NCBI GenBank assembly: GCA_002333205.1
Contig: DDAD01000140.1
Span: forward strand, 88,931 to 109,468
Source: Pedobacter sp. UBA2067
Lineage (GTDB): Bacteria; Bacteroidota; Bacteroidia; Sphingobacteriales; Sphingobacteriaceae
Direction of reading: 5' to 3'
DNA: 20,538 nucleotides
Part shown: positions 1 through 8,372 of the stretch, piece after piece
Numbering within the stretch: the stretch's first letter is position 1
Layout: every line of letters starts with the position of its first letter
Translations under genes and position numbers: made by a program
Notes under the pieces: generated by a model
Seen by the model: only the letters and a program-made list of their open reading frames with translations
The model's database searches: none
What the model was told of the DNA's origin: nothing

Positions 1-250
1 CAAAGGAAAACCCATCATCGTCATCCCTCGTAAAGCAGCGCTTGGAGAACATCGCGATGATCACCAGGTGGATAGTGCAAAAAAGATGGAAGCGTTGGGT
101 TATGTGCCAGTTGCATACGACGAAGAACAACTTAGAACAAAAATTATAAATATGTTAATGGATGATTCCTCCCTGTCAGAAGCCAAAATAGGTGAATACG
201 CTTCGGGCAGTCTAGTGAGTTCCATCCGCGGTTTTTTATTAAGTAGTTAA
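1..250 (+). CDS. PssE/Alg13-like glycosyltransferase, C-terminal fragment (5' end outside window)
   Basis: The frame is open from base 2 to the TAA at 248-250 and runs off the left edge. The visible part, about 82 residues, begins with KGKPIIVIPRKAALGEHRDD followed by HQ. This is the donor-binding segment of the glycosyltransferase family 28 C-terminal domain, in the form seen in PssE and eukaryotic Alg13 (PIIVIPR, GEH, DHQ). In those systems the catalytic half pairs with a membrane-anchoring PssD/Alg14 partner to add a sugar, for example glucuronic acid in Rhizobium PssDE, to a lipid-linked intermediate on the cytoplasmic face. A PssD-like gene would be expected just upstream, outside the window. 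A GTG at 68 could start a short ORF, but the upstream residues belong clearly to the same domain, so it is internal. The next gene begins 11 bases after the stop, which suggests cotranscription. The sugar specificity is unknown. Confidence 0.85.
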   Translation, partial: KGKPIIVIPRKAALGEHRDDHQVDSAKKMEALGYVPVAYDEEQLRTKIINMLMDDSSLSEAKIGEYASGSLVSSIRGFLLSS

Positions 251-254
251 GGAG
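249..254 (+). promoter_or_regulatory. Shine-Dalgarno site deciding a GTG start
   Basis: AAGGAG lies 7 bases before the GTG at 262 and overlaps the stop codon of the preceding gene. Strong Shine-Dalgarno sites are uncommon in this window, so this one supports the GTG as the true start of the polymerase gene and suggests translational coupling. Confidence 0.55.
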
Positions 255-261
255 TCAACGG

Positions 262-1452
262 GTGCACAATCAGGTTCAAAGTATAAAATCTTTCTTTTTT
301 CAAAACATATTCGTCATCATCATGACGGTATCAGGGCTTATCTCCATTGCTTTGTTCATGAACAAAGCGCAGGCGAGATTCGCAGAATATGCGTTGGAAG
401 CAGGTTTTCTTAGCTATACTTCCCTTGCACTATGGTGGGCAAAGCGGAATGACTTTGTATTAAGCATCGCCTTTATACGCTGGGGTTGTCTAATTTACCT
501 CGGTCTGAGCTATATCTATGCTGTGGACTACAGGGGGGCCAATCTCCAGGATTTTCTACTCATCTATAAGTCCTTTGTTTACCTCTTCTTTCTAAGCTTA
601 CTCGCAGGGAAGAAGCTGATGACTTTCGAAAACACCAATAGGCTCCTCTTTATCTTACTAGGCTTATTTTTCATTAAATATGTCGCCATGATTGTGGTTA
701 AAGGTGAAGACCGCCCGATTCTTTACATGGAAAACAACTTTGAGTTGATGCTCATCTATGCGCTTTATCTCATCCGTTATACCGTGACCAAAGAAAAGGC
801 CCTTATGGTACTTGGCTTTGTAGGACTGATCACCATTCTGTCATTGTCCAGATCCTCTTTGCTAATGTATTGCGTGCTGGTGCTCTTCGTGTTCTACAAC
901 TCCTATGAAAGAATGCGTGTATTTATCATTCCTGGTGCTATACTTCTGCTCGGAGGTGTGATCGTATTTATCTTCAGTCAGCGCGATTCCAGTATTGAAG
1001 ATATTGACCGTTTTAAGTTTATGATGGTCTGGTGGACGCAGGTAAAAGACTGGAATTTATTCCAATGGCTCTTTGGCGCACCCAGAATTACGAATCTTTC
1101 CGCACCTGCATGCAGATTCTTTTATCACTGGTATGATACTTTGTTTAGCCGCTCAGGAAATGGAACATGCTATTCTGTTGTTTTTCACTCCTTTTTACTG
1201 CGTGCTATTTTCGATCACGGTATACTGGGCTTGGTTTTTATTATCTTTGCGGCCTATAAGCTGTTAGTAGTCAGTGGAGTGCGCAAGGGGGCGGCGGTTG
1301 TTTTTGTGACGATTGTAATTATAAACGGATTGTCAGTTTCATCTTTCAACAATCTGTTCTATGCGGTGAGTACGGTCTTTTTAATGGCCACCAATACTGA
1401 ATTTCCTGAGGAGGAAACGGAAGACGAGTTGATTGAAGAGGAAATTCTATAA
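262..1452 (+). CDS. Wzy-like O-antigen/exopolysaccharide polymerase (multi-pass membrane protein)
   Basis: A 396-residue, very hydrophobic protein with roughly ten or more candidate membrane segments. The residues around LSLSRSSLLMYCVLVLF match the SR[SG] motif at a helix start in O-antigen polymerases and ligases. A later loop followed by HSFLLRAIFDHGILGLVF matches the conserved His / D-x-GI(L/I)GL segment of the same superfamily. An acidic cytoplasmic-type tail (EEETEDELIEEEIL) ends the protein. Wzy enzymes join lipid-linked repeat units in the periplasm to lengthen the chain. Primary sequence diverges strongly in this family, so the call rests on topology, these two motifs and the neighbours: glycosyltransferases, an ABC exporter and, further on, a Wzx-type flippase. 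A WaaL-like ligase is the main alternative. Start chosen at GTG 262 because of the AAGGAG upstream; an ABC exporter gene follows after 18 bases. Confidence 0.75.
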   Translation: MHNQVQSIKSFFFQNIFVIIMTVSGLISIALFMNKAQARFAEYALEAGFLSYTSLALWWAKRNDFVLSIAFIRWGCLIYLGLSYIYAVDYRGANLQDFLLIYKSFVYLFFLSLLAGKKLMTFENTNRLLFILLGLFFIKYVAMIVVKGEDRPILYMENNFELMLIYALYLIRYTVTKEKALMVLGFVGLITILSLSRSSLLMYCVLVLFVFYNSYERMRVFIIPGAILLLGGVIVFIFSQRDSSIEDIDRFKFMMVWWTQVKDWNLFQWLFGAPRITNLSAPACRFFYHWYDTLFSRSGNGTCYSVVFHSFLLRAIFDHGILGLVFIIFAAYKLLVVSGVRKGAAVVFVTIVIINGLSVSSFNNLFYAVSTVFLMATNTEFPEEETEDELIEEEIL

Positions 1453-1470
1453 TAAAACGAATAAACGTAA

Positions 1471-3264
1471 ATGAAGGCAAACATAAAACACAACTTTTTA
1501 GGCTATTTCAGGTTTTTTTACAAAGTACTCGGAACCAAGTTTCTTCTTGACATGTTCCTCAGCGTTTGTGTGAGTTTCCTGGACGGTATTGGTCTGGCGA
1601 TGTTCATACCGCTGCTGCAATCAATGGATGCAGGCAGTACCGCAAGTACCGGAGAATCCATGGGTATGCTGCGCTTCCTGACCGAGGTTTTCGCCAAGTT
1701 GGGCCTTCCACTTAACATATACAGTGTGTTAATCATGCTGGTTACCCTATTTGTGCTGAAGGGCTTTCTTAAGTTTGGGCAGTTATATTCACAGGTTGGC
1801 CTCAAACAAACCTTTATCAAATCCATACGCTACGGCTTAACAGACGATCTTCAGAACCTTAGCTATACTGGATTTTTAAAGCAGAATGCCGGCAAAATCC
1901 AGAATACAGTAACTACGGAAGTGCAAAAAGTGCAGACGGCACTTTCGCATTACTTAACTGCCGTAAGTGCCGTGGGCATGTTGCTTACCTATGTGGTGAT
2001 GGCGTTTTTAGCCAACTGGCAGTTTGCTTTTCTTGTTGCCATCGGATCATTGCTCACCAACTTATTGTTCAGCCGCTTTGTAAAAACGGTTAAATCGGCT
2101 TCCTTCAAGATATCGAACCGGGGAAACCTGTTCAATGCTTACTTGATTGAAGCAGTTCACTTTTTCAAATATCTTAAAGCGACAAACCAGTTTGCCGGCT
2201 TTTCAAAAAAGATCAGAGGCGTTATCGATGAAACCGAAACCCTAAACCGTAAAATCGGGTACTACCAGGCCATCACCGCCAGTATCCGCGAGCCATTGGT
2301 GCTGGTTATCGTGGTTATAGTGATCATCATTCAAATCCGGTTTATGGAGGGCAACCTCGGTTCGGTGATCCTGAGTTTACTCCTGTTCTACCGCGCACTT
2401 TCCTTCCTGATGAACTTTCAGAATTCCTGGCAGAACTTCGTGCAGAATGTTGGTGCCATCGAAGCGGTATCCAAAATATCTGAAGAGATGAAAGCCAACA
2501 AGGAGATCATGACCAACAACATGTTTCCTGGCTTCAAGCACGATATCGAAATCAGAGACCTCGTGTTCAAGTATGGCAGCCATAAGGTCATCAATAACAT
2601 CAACATGCGAATCCCTAAAAACAACACCATTGCATTGGTTGGGGAAAGTGGATCTGGAAAGACGACACTGGCGAACATCATCACCGGTATTCTGCCGCCC
2701 GCAAGTGGGAACATTATCATCGATGGCATGAAAGTGTCTCATTACAATACAGACAGCTTCCGTGGAACCATAGGCTATATCTCTCAGGAACCCGTGATTT
2801 TCAAGGACAATATCTATAATAACGTAACCTTCTGGGCAGAACAAACCGAAGAGAACATCAAAAGATTCTGGGAAGTTATTGAGCTTGCTTCGCTTACGGA
2901 TTTCGTAAAAGGACTTGCCGAGCAGGAGCAGACCAGCCTCGGCGATAAGGGAATGCTGATTTCCGGAGGACAAAAACAAAGGATCTCCATCGCCCGGGAG
3001 CTTTATAAAAAAGCTGAAATTCTTATTCTTGATGAGGCTACCTCAGCACTGGACTCCGAGACAGAGTTGTTCATTCAGAAGAATATAGAAAAGCTGCAAG
3101 GCAATTACACCATCATCATTATTGCGCACCGTTTATCTACCATTAAAAAAGCAGATCAGATCTACATGCTTGAGGCAGGTAAAGTAAGCTATAGTGGTAC
3201 TTTCAATGAATTAACGGAAAAGTCAGAACGTTTTAAACGTATGGTTTCGCTGCAACAGATATAA
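1471..3264 (+). CDS. ABC exporter, fused membrane and ATPase domains (MsbA/PglK type)
   Basis: A 597-residue half-transporter, the usual length for MsbA/PglK homodimers. About residues 20-330 form the six-helix exporter domain; the rest is the nucleotide-binding domain. Visible motifs are Walker A GESGSGKT at 391-398, Q-loop in GYISQEP, signature LISGGQ at 496-501, Walker B ILILDE ending at E522 (catalytic Glu), and H-loop His at 553 in IAHRLST. All catalytic residues are present, so it should be active. Relatives flip lipid A core (MsbA) or an undecaprenyl-linked oligosaccharide (PglK). Its place between a Wzy-like polymerase and glycosyltransferases makes flipping of a lipid-linked saccharide or glycolipid the best guess, but a peptide or lipid substrate cannot be excluded. 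A second, Wzx-type flippase is encoded at 15070-16545. Confidence 0.9.
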   Translation: MKANIKHNFLGYFRFFYKVLGTKFLLDMFLSVCVSFLDGIGLAMFIPLLQSMDAGSTASTGESMGMLRFLTEVFAKLGLPLNIYSVLIMLVTLFVLKGFLKFGQLYSQVGLKQTFIKSIRYGLTDDLQNLSYTGFLKQNAGKIQNTVTTEVQKVQTALSHYLTAVSAVGMLLTYVVMAFLANWQFAFLVAIGSLLTNLLFSRFVKTVKSASFKISNRGNLFNAYLIEAVHFFKYLKATNQFAGFSKKIRGVIDETETLNRKIGYYQAITASIREPLVLVIVVIVIIIQIRFMEGNLGSVILSLLLFYRALSFLMNFQNSWQNFVQNVGAIEAVSKISEEMKANKEIMTNNMFPGFKHDIEIRDLVFKYGSHKVINNINMRIPKNNTIALVGESGSGKTTLANIITGILPPASGNIIIDGMKVSHYNTDSFRGTIGYISQEPVIFKDNIYNNVTFWAEQTEENIKRFWEVIELASLTDFVKGLAEQEQTSLGDKGMLISGGQKQRISIARELYKKAEILILDEATSALDSETELFIQKNIEKLQGNYTIIIIAHRLSTIKKADQIYMLEAGKVSYSGTFNELTEKSERFKRMVSLQQI

Positions 3265-3290
3265 TCAGGCATTGTAATTATCAATTTATA

Positions 3291-4448
3291 ATGAAGATTA
3301 TTCACTATTGCGGTACTTTCTCGAAGCTTTCCGAAACGTTCATATACGATGTCATTGTCGAACTGGAACATTCCGGGATTGATAATAAAGTGGTTGCTAA
3401 TAGAACGATCGTCCATGCCGAAAGACCTTTTTCAAAGGTCATTAAGTTGGAAGTATCGTTGCTGAACAGGGTAATCACCTTAATGAAAAAATGCCTGACC
3501 TGGTTCAAGGTTGGTAAATATATACCGGTTGAAGACTTGCTGAACTGCAGGCGCGATGCCTTACGTAAAGTGCTGATCAGAGAAAAACCAGACTTGATTC
3601 ATGCCCATTTTGGTGCGCAGGGGGTAGCAATTCTTCCTGTGGTGAAAAAGCTAGGTATCCCGCTCATCGTGTCCTTTCATGGCTACGATGCGTTCAGACT
3701 GCCTAATGAACACGGCTGGAGGGAAAAGCTAACAGCACTTTTTGCCGGAGCTGGAATGGTGACGGTGGTATCTGAAATCATGTATAACCAGTTGATCAGT
3801 TTGGGTTGTCCGGCCGCCAAACTGAAGCTTATCCACGTTGGAAAGAGATTGAGCGACTATCCTTTTAAGTTGAAAAGCAGCCCCCGGATCTTAAACTTTA
3901 TTTCCGTAGGACGCTTGCAGGACAAAAAGGGCTTCCGTGATTGTATTCTGGCTTTTCAGTTGCTGAGCCAGAAATACCCTGAATTATCATTGAAGATCAT
4001 CGGTACAGGAAGTCAGGAGCAGGAGCTCAGGAGATTGCTTCCAAACGGAGAACAGCAGATCAGCTTTTTGGGGGCGCTGTCTCATGAGGATACCAAAAAG
4101 CATATCGCCGCTTCAGATGCTTTCATTCTCTGTAGCAAGACTGGAGTTGATGGCGACAAGGAAGGCATTCCTGTGGTGCTGATGGAAGCAATGGCAATGG
4201 GTCTACCTTGTGTGTCGACCAGACATTCTGGTATACCTGAAGTTATCCCAGAGGAGAGCCATTGGTTGCTTGCAGAAGAAGGGAATGCAGCTGACATCGC
4301 TGTAAAGATTGAGCAGCTGATCAATTCCCCGAAAGCAGAAATTGCCCGGCTCAGTGAACTGGGCAGGAAAAAAATAGAACAGGAGTTTAACCTGGAAACA
4401 GAAGTAGCAAAGCTTAAAACGATATACAGCTCAATTATTAATGAATAA
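3291..4448 (+). CDS. GT4 glycosyltransferase (WcaL/AmsK-like)
   Basis: A 385-residue GT-B fold enzyme. The N-terminal domain contains HAHFGAQGVAILPVVKKLG and then SFHGYDAF, the pattern of the WcaL/AmsK/EpsF-type subgroup that acts on extracellular polysaccharide repeats. The C-terminal domain starts at about residue 206 with FISVGRLQDKKGF and has the E-x7-E donor motif at E291 and E299 (EGIPVVLME), followed by GLPCVSTRHSGIPEVI. It should transfer a sugar from a nucleotide donor to a lipid-linked acceptor in the cytoplasm, with retention of configuration. Donor and acceptor cannot be read from sequence. The start is 26 bases after the ABC exporter gene. The 3' end overlaps the next glycosyltransferase gene by 8 bases (ATG at 4441, TAA at 4446-4448), which points to translational coupling and sequential action. 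Confidence 0.9.
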   Translation: MKIIHYCGTFSKLSETFIYDVIVELEHSGIDNKVVANRTIVHAERPFSKVIKLEVSLLNRVITLMKKCLTWFKVGKYIPVEDLLNCRRDALRKVLIREKPDLIHAHFGAQGVAILPVVKKLGIPLIVSFHGYDAFRLPNEHGWREKLTALFAGAGMVTVVSEIMYNQLISLGCPAAKLKLIHVGKRLSDYPFKLKSSPRILNFISVGRLQDKKGFRDCILAFQLLSQKYPELSLKIIGTGSQEQELRRLLPNGEQQISFLGALSHEDTKKHIAASDAFILCSKTGVDGDKEGIPVVLMEAMAMGLPCVSTRHSGIPEVIPEESHWLLAEEGNAADIAVKIEQLINSPKAEIARLSELGRKKIEQEFNLETEVAKLKTIYSSIINE

Positions 4449-5559
4449 GAAGTTAATCATATGCATTCCATCACTCCGTCTTGGCGGCGCAGCCAAAGTT
4501 GCGCTTAACCTTACGGAATATTTCCGCGGACAAGGAACTGCTGTATGCCTGATCCTTACGGACAGTGCAGACAAAGAACTGGAGTTTGGTGATGTGCCTG
4601 CCGGAACATCTGTGATCACCTTAAAGCGATCGGCTGCCCACCGGTACATCAAGCCTTTCATCAAAATGCTGGAGCTCTATCGCTTATTTAAAAAAATACA
4701 ACCCGACGCTATACTCGCTGTACGTCATGATGCGACCGCAATCAGTTCACTTGCCTGGAAAATGGCCGGTAAACCGGGCGCCTTCTTCATCCGCGAAATC
4801 AATCCGATCACCAAAACACTGGATCGTAACGCCATCATGATTAAACTTGTCCGTGCTGCTTATCAGTCGGCCGACGGCGTCATTGCCAACTCCAAAGATG
4901 TTTTGGAAGCTTTGCGCTCGAAAAACTGGATGGCACCCGCAAAGATTCATGCGGTTGATAATCCCGTAATCAGCAAGACTTTCTTTGACAAGGCTGCTGT
5001 GCGCATCAATGATCAGTGGTTAAATGCCTCCGCAAACCCATTGTTCATCACCATCGGCAGGCTCGATGTAATGAAAGACCATGCGACCATGATCCGCGCT
5101 TTTGCAAAGGTGAAAGCAAAACGTGAATCTCGTTTGTTAATCATTGGTGAAGGTAAAGAACGTTCAAACCTCGAGGCACTGATTGCGAGCCTCAACCTTA
5201 ACGGCACGGTAAAACTTGCCGGCGCAATCGAAAATCCCTATCCCTACCTCAAACACGCCGATGTTTTCGTGCTTTCTTCTGTATTTGAAGGCTTCGGAAA
5301 CGTATTGGTGGAAGCGCTTTCTCTCGGTAAAAAAGTCGTTTCTACAAATTGTATCGGCGGTCCGGCACACATTCTCGATCATGGTACCTATGGTAAACTA
5401 GTGCCAGTTGGAGATGTGGATGAACTTGCAAATGCCATGTTCGATGCACTGGAGCAGAATGTACCCACCGAACCCCTGATCGAAAGGTCGAAAGACTTCT
5501 TCGCAACAGTAATCGGTGAAAAATATTCTAAAATAATGTTTGATAATATTAATGTCTAA
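4441..5559 (+). CDS. GT4 glycosyltransferase
   Basis: A 372-residue GT-B enzyme, distinct in sequence from the gene before it. The N-terminus carries the GGA acceptor-side loop (PSLRLGGAAKVALNLTE, GGA at 15-17). The C-terminal domain begins at about residue 201 with LFITIGRLDVMKDH, and the E-x7-E motif lies at E283 and E291 (EGFGNVLVE), followed by KKVVSTNCIGGPAHIL. This pattern is typical of GT4 enzymes that add hexose or N-acetylhexosamine to lipid-linked oligosaccharides (PglJ/PglH-like style). The gene overlaps the preceding glycosyltransferase by 8 bases. It is followed almost directly by the TagD-like gene, so this transferase probably acts in the same repeat unit that receives glycerol phosphate. 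The linkage is unknown. Confidence 0.9.
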   Translation: MNKKLIICIPSLRLGGAAKVALNLTEYFRGQGTAVCLILTDSADKELEFGDVPAGTSVITLKRSAAHRYIKPFIKMLELYRLFKKIQPDAILAVRHDATAISSLAWKMAGKPGAFFIREINPITKTLDRNAIMIKLVRAAYQSADGVIANSKDVLEALRSKNWMAPAKIHAVDNPVISKTFFDKAAVRINDQWLNASANPLFITIGRLDVMKDHATMIRAFAKVKAKRESRLLIIGEGKERSNLEALIASLNLNGTVKLAGAIENPYPYLKHADVFVLSSVFEGFGNVLVEALSLGKKVVSTNCIGGPAHILDHGTYGKLVPVGDVDELANAMFDALEQNVPTEPLIERSKDFFATVIGEKYSKIMFDNINV

Positions 5560-5563
5560 AGCT

Positions 5564-5992
5564 ATGGGTAAAATTATTGGTTATACAACTGGAGTATTCG
5601 ATCTGTTCCACATCGGTCACCTGAACATTCTGCGAAATGCGAAAAGTCAGTGCGACGAACTGATCGTTGGAATAACAACTGACGAACTTTGCATGCAACT
5701 CAAGAACAAAATGCCCATCATTCCTTTCCAGGAACGTTGTGACATCATCAGCGCTTTGAGAGTTGTAGATCGCGTCGTACCGCAAAACAGAATTGATGAA
5801 CTTGCTGACCTTGAGTTATATGGCTTTGATAAGATCTTCAAGGGCAGTGACTGGGCCGGAAGTCCGAAATGGAATGATTTGAAAGAAAAGTTCGGCCAAA
5901 AAGACGTCGAAGTTGTTTACTTTAATTATACAGAAACAACCTCCAGTACCTTGATTAGAACAACACTTGAACGACTGCATGCAAACGACTAA
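5564..5992 (+). CDS. tagD: Glycerol-3-phosphate cytidylyltransferase-like (TagD family)
   Basis: A 142-residue nucleotidyltransferase of the TagD/GCT family, whose members are about 130 residues long. Near the start is GVFDLFHIGHLNILRNAK, with the HIGH motif at 16-19 that binds the CTP phosphates. The C-terminal TETTSSTLIRTT matches the conserved S-S/T-T-x-I-R segment, and KGSDW matches the usual GDDW-type position. The expected reaction is CTP + glycerol 3-phosphate to CDP-glycerol + PPi. The adjacent CDP-glycerol-type transferase gene strongly supports glycerol over ribitol or ethanolamine phosphate. Start: ATG 5564 places the nucleotide-binding motif at the same distance from Met as in TagD and begins 4 bases after the previous stop. 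ATG 5552 (4 residues earlier) and TTG 5540 are alternatives that overlap the upstream gene. Confidence 0.85.
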   Translation: MGKIIGYTTGVFDLFHIGHLNILRNAKSQCDELIVGITTDELCMQLKNKMPIIPFQERCDIISALRVVDRVVPQNRIDELADLELYGFDKIFKGSDWAGSPKWNDLKEKFGQKDVEVVYFNYTETTSSTLIRTTLERLHAND

Positions 5993-6035
5993 GGTCGGCA
6001 GTCATTAGTAAGAAGAACACCAGATATTAACGCTT

Positions 6036-7247
6036 ATGAAAACATATTTACATAAACTCTATAAGTCTTACTTCCTGGTATTATCCAAAGTATGCGGCCT
6101 GTTTGTAAACAATAAGGGTTCTGAAATCATCTTGTTCGGTGCCAGAGATGGCAATTACTACATGGATAATAGCCGTGCGTTGTACGAGTGGTATACGGAA
6201 AATAGAAAAGACAGGACCTTCTATTGGATGACGGTAAGTCCGGAGGTGGAACAGCTGCTTAAAAGCAAGGGCTTGCCAGTTATGCGGATTGACAGCCTTC
6301 AGGGGATCTATACGCTGCATAAAGCAAAGTACGCCTTTTACACCAACCGCCTGCGCGATGTGGCCATCGATTACCGTGCGGTACCATCCAACCTGAAAAT
6401 GATTTTCCTCAGCCATGGACAGTCTGTGAAAAACACCAGGCTTGCGGTCAATGCAGGTGTGGATACCGGATTTAAAAGCGATAGCCTGAAAGCGGCAGCA
6501 CAAACACTCTTCGCGGTAAGCACTTCACCATTCATGGCGCAGGTACAGGCAAAAAGCAATGGCCTAAAACCGGAAACTTACAAGCTTACCGGCTTTCCCA
6601 GAAACGACTGGATGTTTAATCCCCCAGCAGAGGCCATCTCCGCATGGAATCTATTTACCGGAGGCCGGAAGTACAAGAAGGTTATCCTATATGCACCAAC
6701 CTGGAGAAGAACAGCACCAAAAACGTTGATGTTCCCCTTTGCTGATCTGAATGCCGAAGCCTTTGCGAAGTACATCACAGACAATGATATCTTGTTGTTG
6801 CTGCGTCCGCATCTTCAGGATCTTACAAACAATGAGGCTTGTGCCAAAGTAACCAGGCAACTCTGCGCACTGTCGCCGAATATCCGCCTGGCAACCATAA
6901 AGGAATTCGTAGAAGCGAACTATCTGCTGCCATTTGTAGATGCGCTGATCAGCGATTATTCCTCTATTTACCACGATTTTCTACTACTCGACCGCCCAAT
7001 ATTCTTTGTGCCTTACGATCTTTCCACCTTTGATCAGGACAATGGATTTAAATACCCATACCTGGAAAATCTGCCGGGTCCGGTTATCGAATCGCAAAAG
7101 GGTTTAGTTTCCGCATTTGATACCTTGCTTGCAGGTGAGGATAATTTTTCTGCTCATCGCACGCGATTAAGCGATTTGATCTATACCTATAAAGATGGGA
7201 AGGCTGCAGAAAGACTCGCTGAAATGGATTTAGATCAACAAGGCTAG
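6036..7247 (+). CDS. CDP-glycerol glycerophosphotransferase-like (TagB/TagF family)
   Basis: A 403-residue protein of the Glyphos_transf family. Family landmarks appear in order: SHG at 126-128 (His127 corresponding to the first catalytic His of TagF), GFPRND at 186-191, YAPTWR at 219-224, RPH at 257-259 (His259 corresponding to the second catalytic His), DYSS at 307-310, then LLLDRPIFFVPYDLSTF and LPGPV. It should transfer glycerol phosphate from CDP-glycerol to a saccharide or to an earlier glycerol phosphate. There is no obvious signal peptide; the enzyme is probably peripheral on the cytoplasmic face. Next to the TagD-like gene it forms a complete make-and-use pair for CDP-glycerol. In a Gram-negative this predicts a phosphoglycerol substituent or a phosphodiester-linked backbone rather than teichoic acid. 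Other CDP-polyol donors such as ribitol remain possible. It is the last gene before the terminator. Confidence 0.87.
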   Translation: MKTYLHKLYKSYFLVLSKVCGLFVNNKGSEIILFGARDGNYYMDNSRALYEWYTENRKDRTFYWMTVSPEVEQLLKSKGLPVMRIDSLQGIYTLHKAKYAFYTNRLRDVAIDYRAVPSNLKMIFLSHGQSVKNTRLAVNAGVDTGFKSDSLKAAAQTLFAVSTSPFMAQVQAKSNGLKPETYKLTGFPRNDWMFNPPAEAISAWNLFTGGRKYKKVILYAPTWRRTAPKTLMFPFADLNAEAFAKYITDNDILLLLRPHLQDLTNNEACAKVTRQLCALSPNIRLATIKEFVEANYLLPFVDALISDYSSIYHDFLLLDRPIFFVPYDLSTFDQDNGFKYPYLENLPGPVIESQKGLVSAFDTLLAGEDNFSAHRTRLSDLIYTYKDGKAAERLAEMDLDQQG

Positions 7248-7252
7248 ATCAA

Positions 7253-7310
7253 CCATATTAAAACAGAAAAGGCAGCCCATGGCTGCCTTTTCTGTTTTAA
7301 TATGGTTTTT
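7253..7310. terminator. Bidirectional intrinsic terminator with 25-bp perfect stem
   Basis: Arms at 7253-7277 and 7281-7305 are exact reverse complements around a 3-base loop (CAT). The GC core GGCAGCC/GGCTGCC is flanked on both sides by A/T runs (AGAAAA and TTTTCT), so either strand gives a GC hairpin followed by a U-rich stretch; + strand transcripts also meet TTTTT at 7306-7310. It lies 5 bases after the glycerophosphotransferase stop and 24 bases from the end of the convergent acyltransferase gene, so it can serve both. Confidence 0.9.
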
Positions 7311-7334
7311 ATTAGCTCGCGCACAGCAGCACTG

Positions 7335-8372
7335 CTATATCGCAGGCTCGTTAATCAAACGTGGCTTTTTAGGAATATTGTCTCCAAACAAAGCAACTGA
7401 AAGCCAGTTGTTCTTTGGAATGATCATTTTTAAGATAATCGGGAAAGCCAATCCCAGTACCAATCCAACTATCAATTGAATGTAGTCATTCTGAACGTGG
7501 AGCTTGTTTAAGATAATCCTCGATGCCGCAGTTGCGAAAACATGAAACAGGTAAATGGTATAAGAATAGTTGCCTAGCCAAACCAGGGCATTGTTATGTA
7601 GTCCAGACTTGATCAGGAGCAAGCATGCGGTAGATCCAACCATAATGTTTAGTAAACGCTCATGCAGGGTATCGAATCCCGTGTTGAAAATCGATATCTG
7701 ATAGCCCATAGCTGCAATAAATAATATCCCGGTGATGATCAGGAATGGTTTTGTGAAAATCTGCTGATAAAACCGCTTTGCAGTTAAACCCAGTAAAAAG
7801 AAGGTTAGTAAAAATGGCACATGCCCAAAACCAAAGACATCAGTTCTAACAACCCCGCCCATGTAAATGACCACACAAATCAGGAGAACCAACACTGTCG
7901 ACTTTAGCGTCGTTAGTACTTTTGCCAGCTCCAGACCTGCGATGATCAAGAAAACGGTGAATATGCCCTGTATGAACCAGAAGTGTGCAAAGGGGAACAC
8001 ATAGATCTTCCACATGTCGCCTAAACCCGTTTTAGCATTCGTGCCCGGTACACTGTTCTGCATCAGAAAGAATAAGGTTGAAACCACAACCAGTGGAATC
8101 AATAAACGCGTAACCTTACTGTTTACAAACTTATTTAACGAAGAAGCCTGGGAAATTGGCTTAAACGCGTAAACGTAGCCCGACATCAACGTGAAAAGTG
8201 GCATGGTGATGTAATCCTGCAAATAATAAATGAATCGCAGCGTTGAGCCGTCATCAACTTTCAGCCCCATGTCGCTGTGGGCACCGATCACGTGGCCCAT
8301 TACCATTAACGCAATGGCTACCCCCCTGAGCGATTCAATCGTCAGGTCCTTTTTGATTTTAACTTCAGTCAT
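7335..8372 (-). CDS. Acyltransferase family 3 membrane O-acyltransferase
   Basis: A 345-residue integral membrane protein with about ten hydrophobic segments, the usual size for the acyltransferase-3 (OafA/WecH/fucose O-acetylase) family. Near the start IESLRGVAIALMVMGHVIG gives the conserved LRG...GH pair, whose His is proposed to be catalytic, followed by MPLFTLMSGYVYAF, the family's MPLFFxLSGY segment. Such proteins move acetyl or another acyl group from a cytoplasmic donor onto a saccharide, decorating the polymer. Start chosen at ATG 8372 (MTEVKIKK). An extension to 8516 is open, but its 48 residues look non-coding and do not belong to the family. The gene is convergent to region 1 and divergent from the first GH10 gene, so it is transcribed separately from both. 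Confidence 0.85.
   Translation of the reverse strand: MTEVKIKKDLTIESLRGVAIALMVMGHVIGAHSDMGLKVDDGSTLRFIYYLQDYITMPLFTLMSGYVYAFKPISQASSLNKFVNSKVTRLLIPLVVVSTLFFLMQNSVPGTNAKTGLGDMWKIYVFPFAHFWFIQGIFTVFLIIAGLELAKVLTTLKSTVLVLLICVVIYMGGVVRTDVFGFGHVPFLLTFFLLGLTAKRFYQQIFTKPFLIITGILFIAAMGYQISIFNTGFDTLHERLLNIMVGSTACLLLIKSGLHNNALVWLGNYSYTIYLFHVFATAASRIILNKLHVQNDYIQLIVGLVLGLAFPIILKMIIPKNNWLSVALFGDNIPKKPRLINEPAI

Noticed and set aside
2377..2979. A 200-codon antisense open frame across the ABC exporter gene
   Set aside because: It lies opposite conserved NBD and membrane-domain sequence, including Walker A, and its residues resemble no family. It is a shadow of the real gene.
5540..5563. TTG or earlier ATG start for the TagD-like gene
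   Set aside because: They overlap the previous coding end and add residues that TagD proteins lack; ATG 5564 fits better, though 5552 cannot be excluded.
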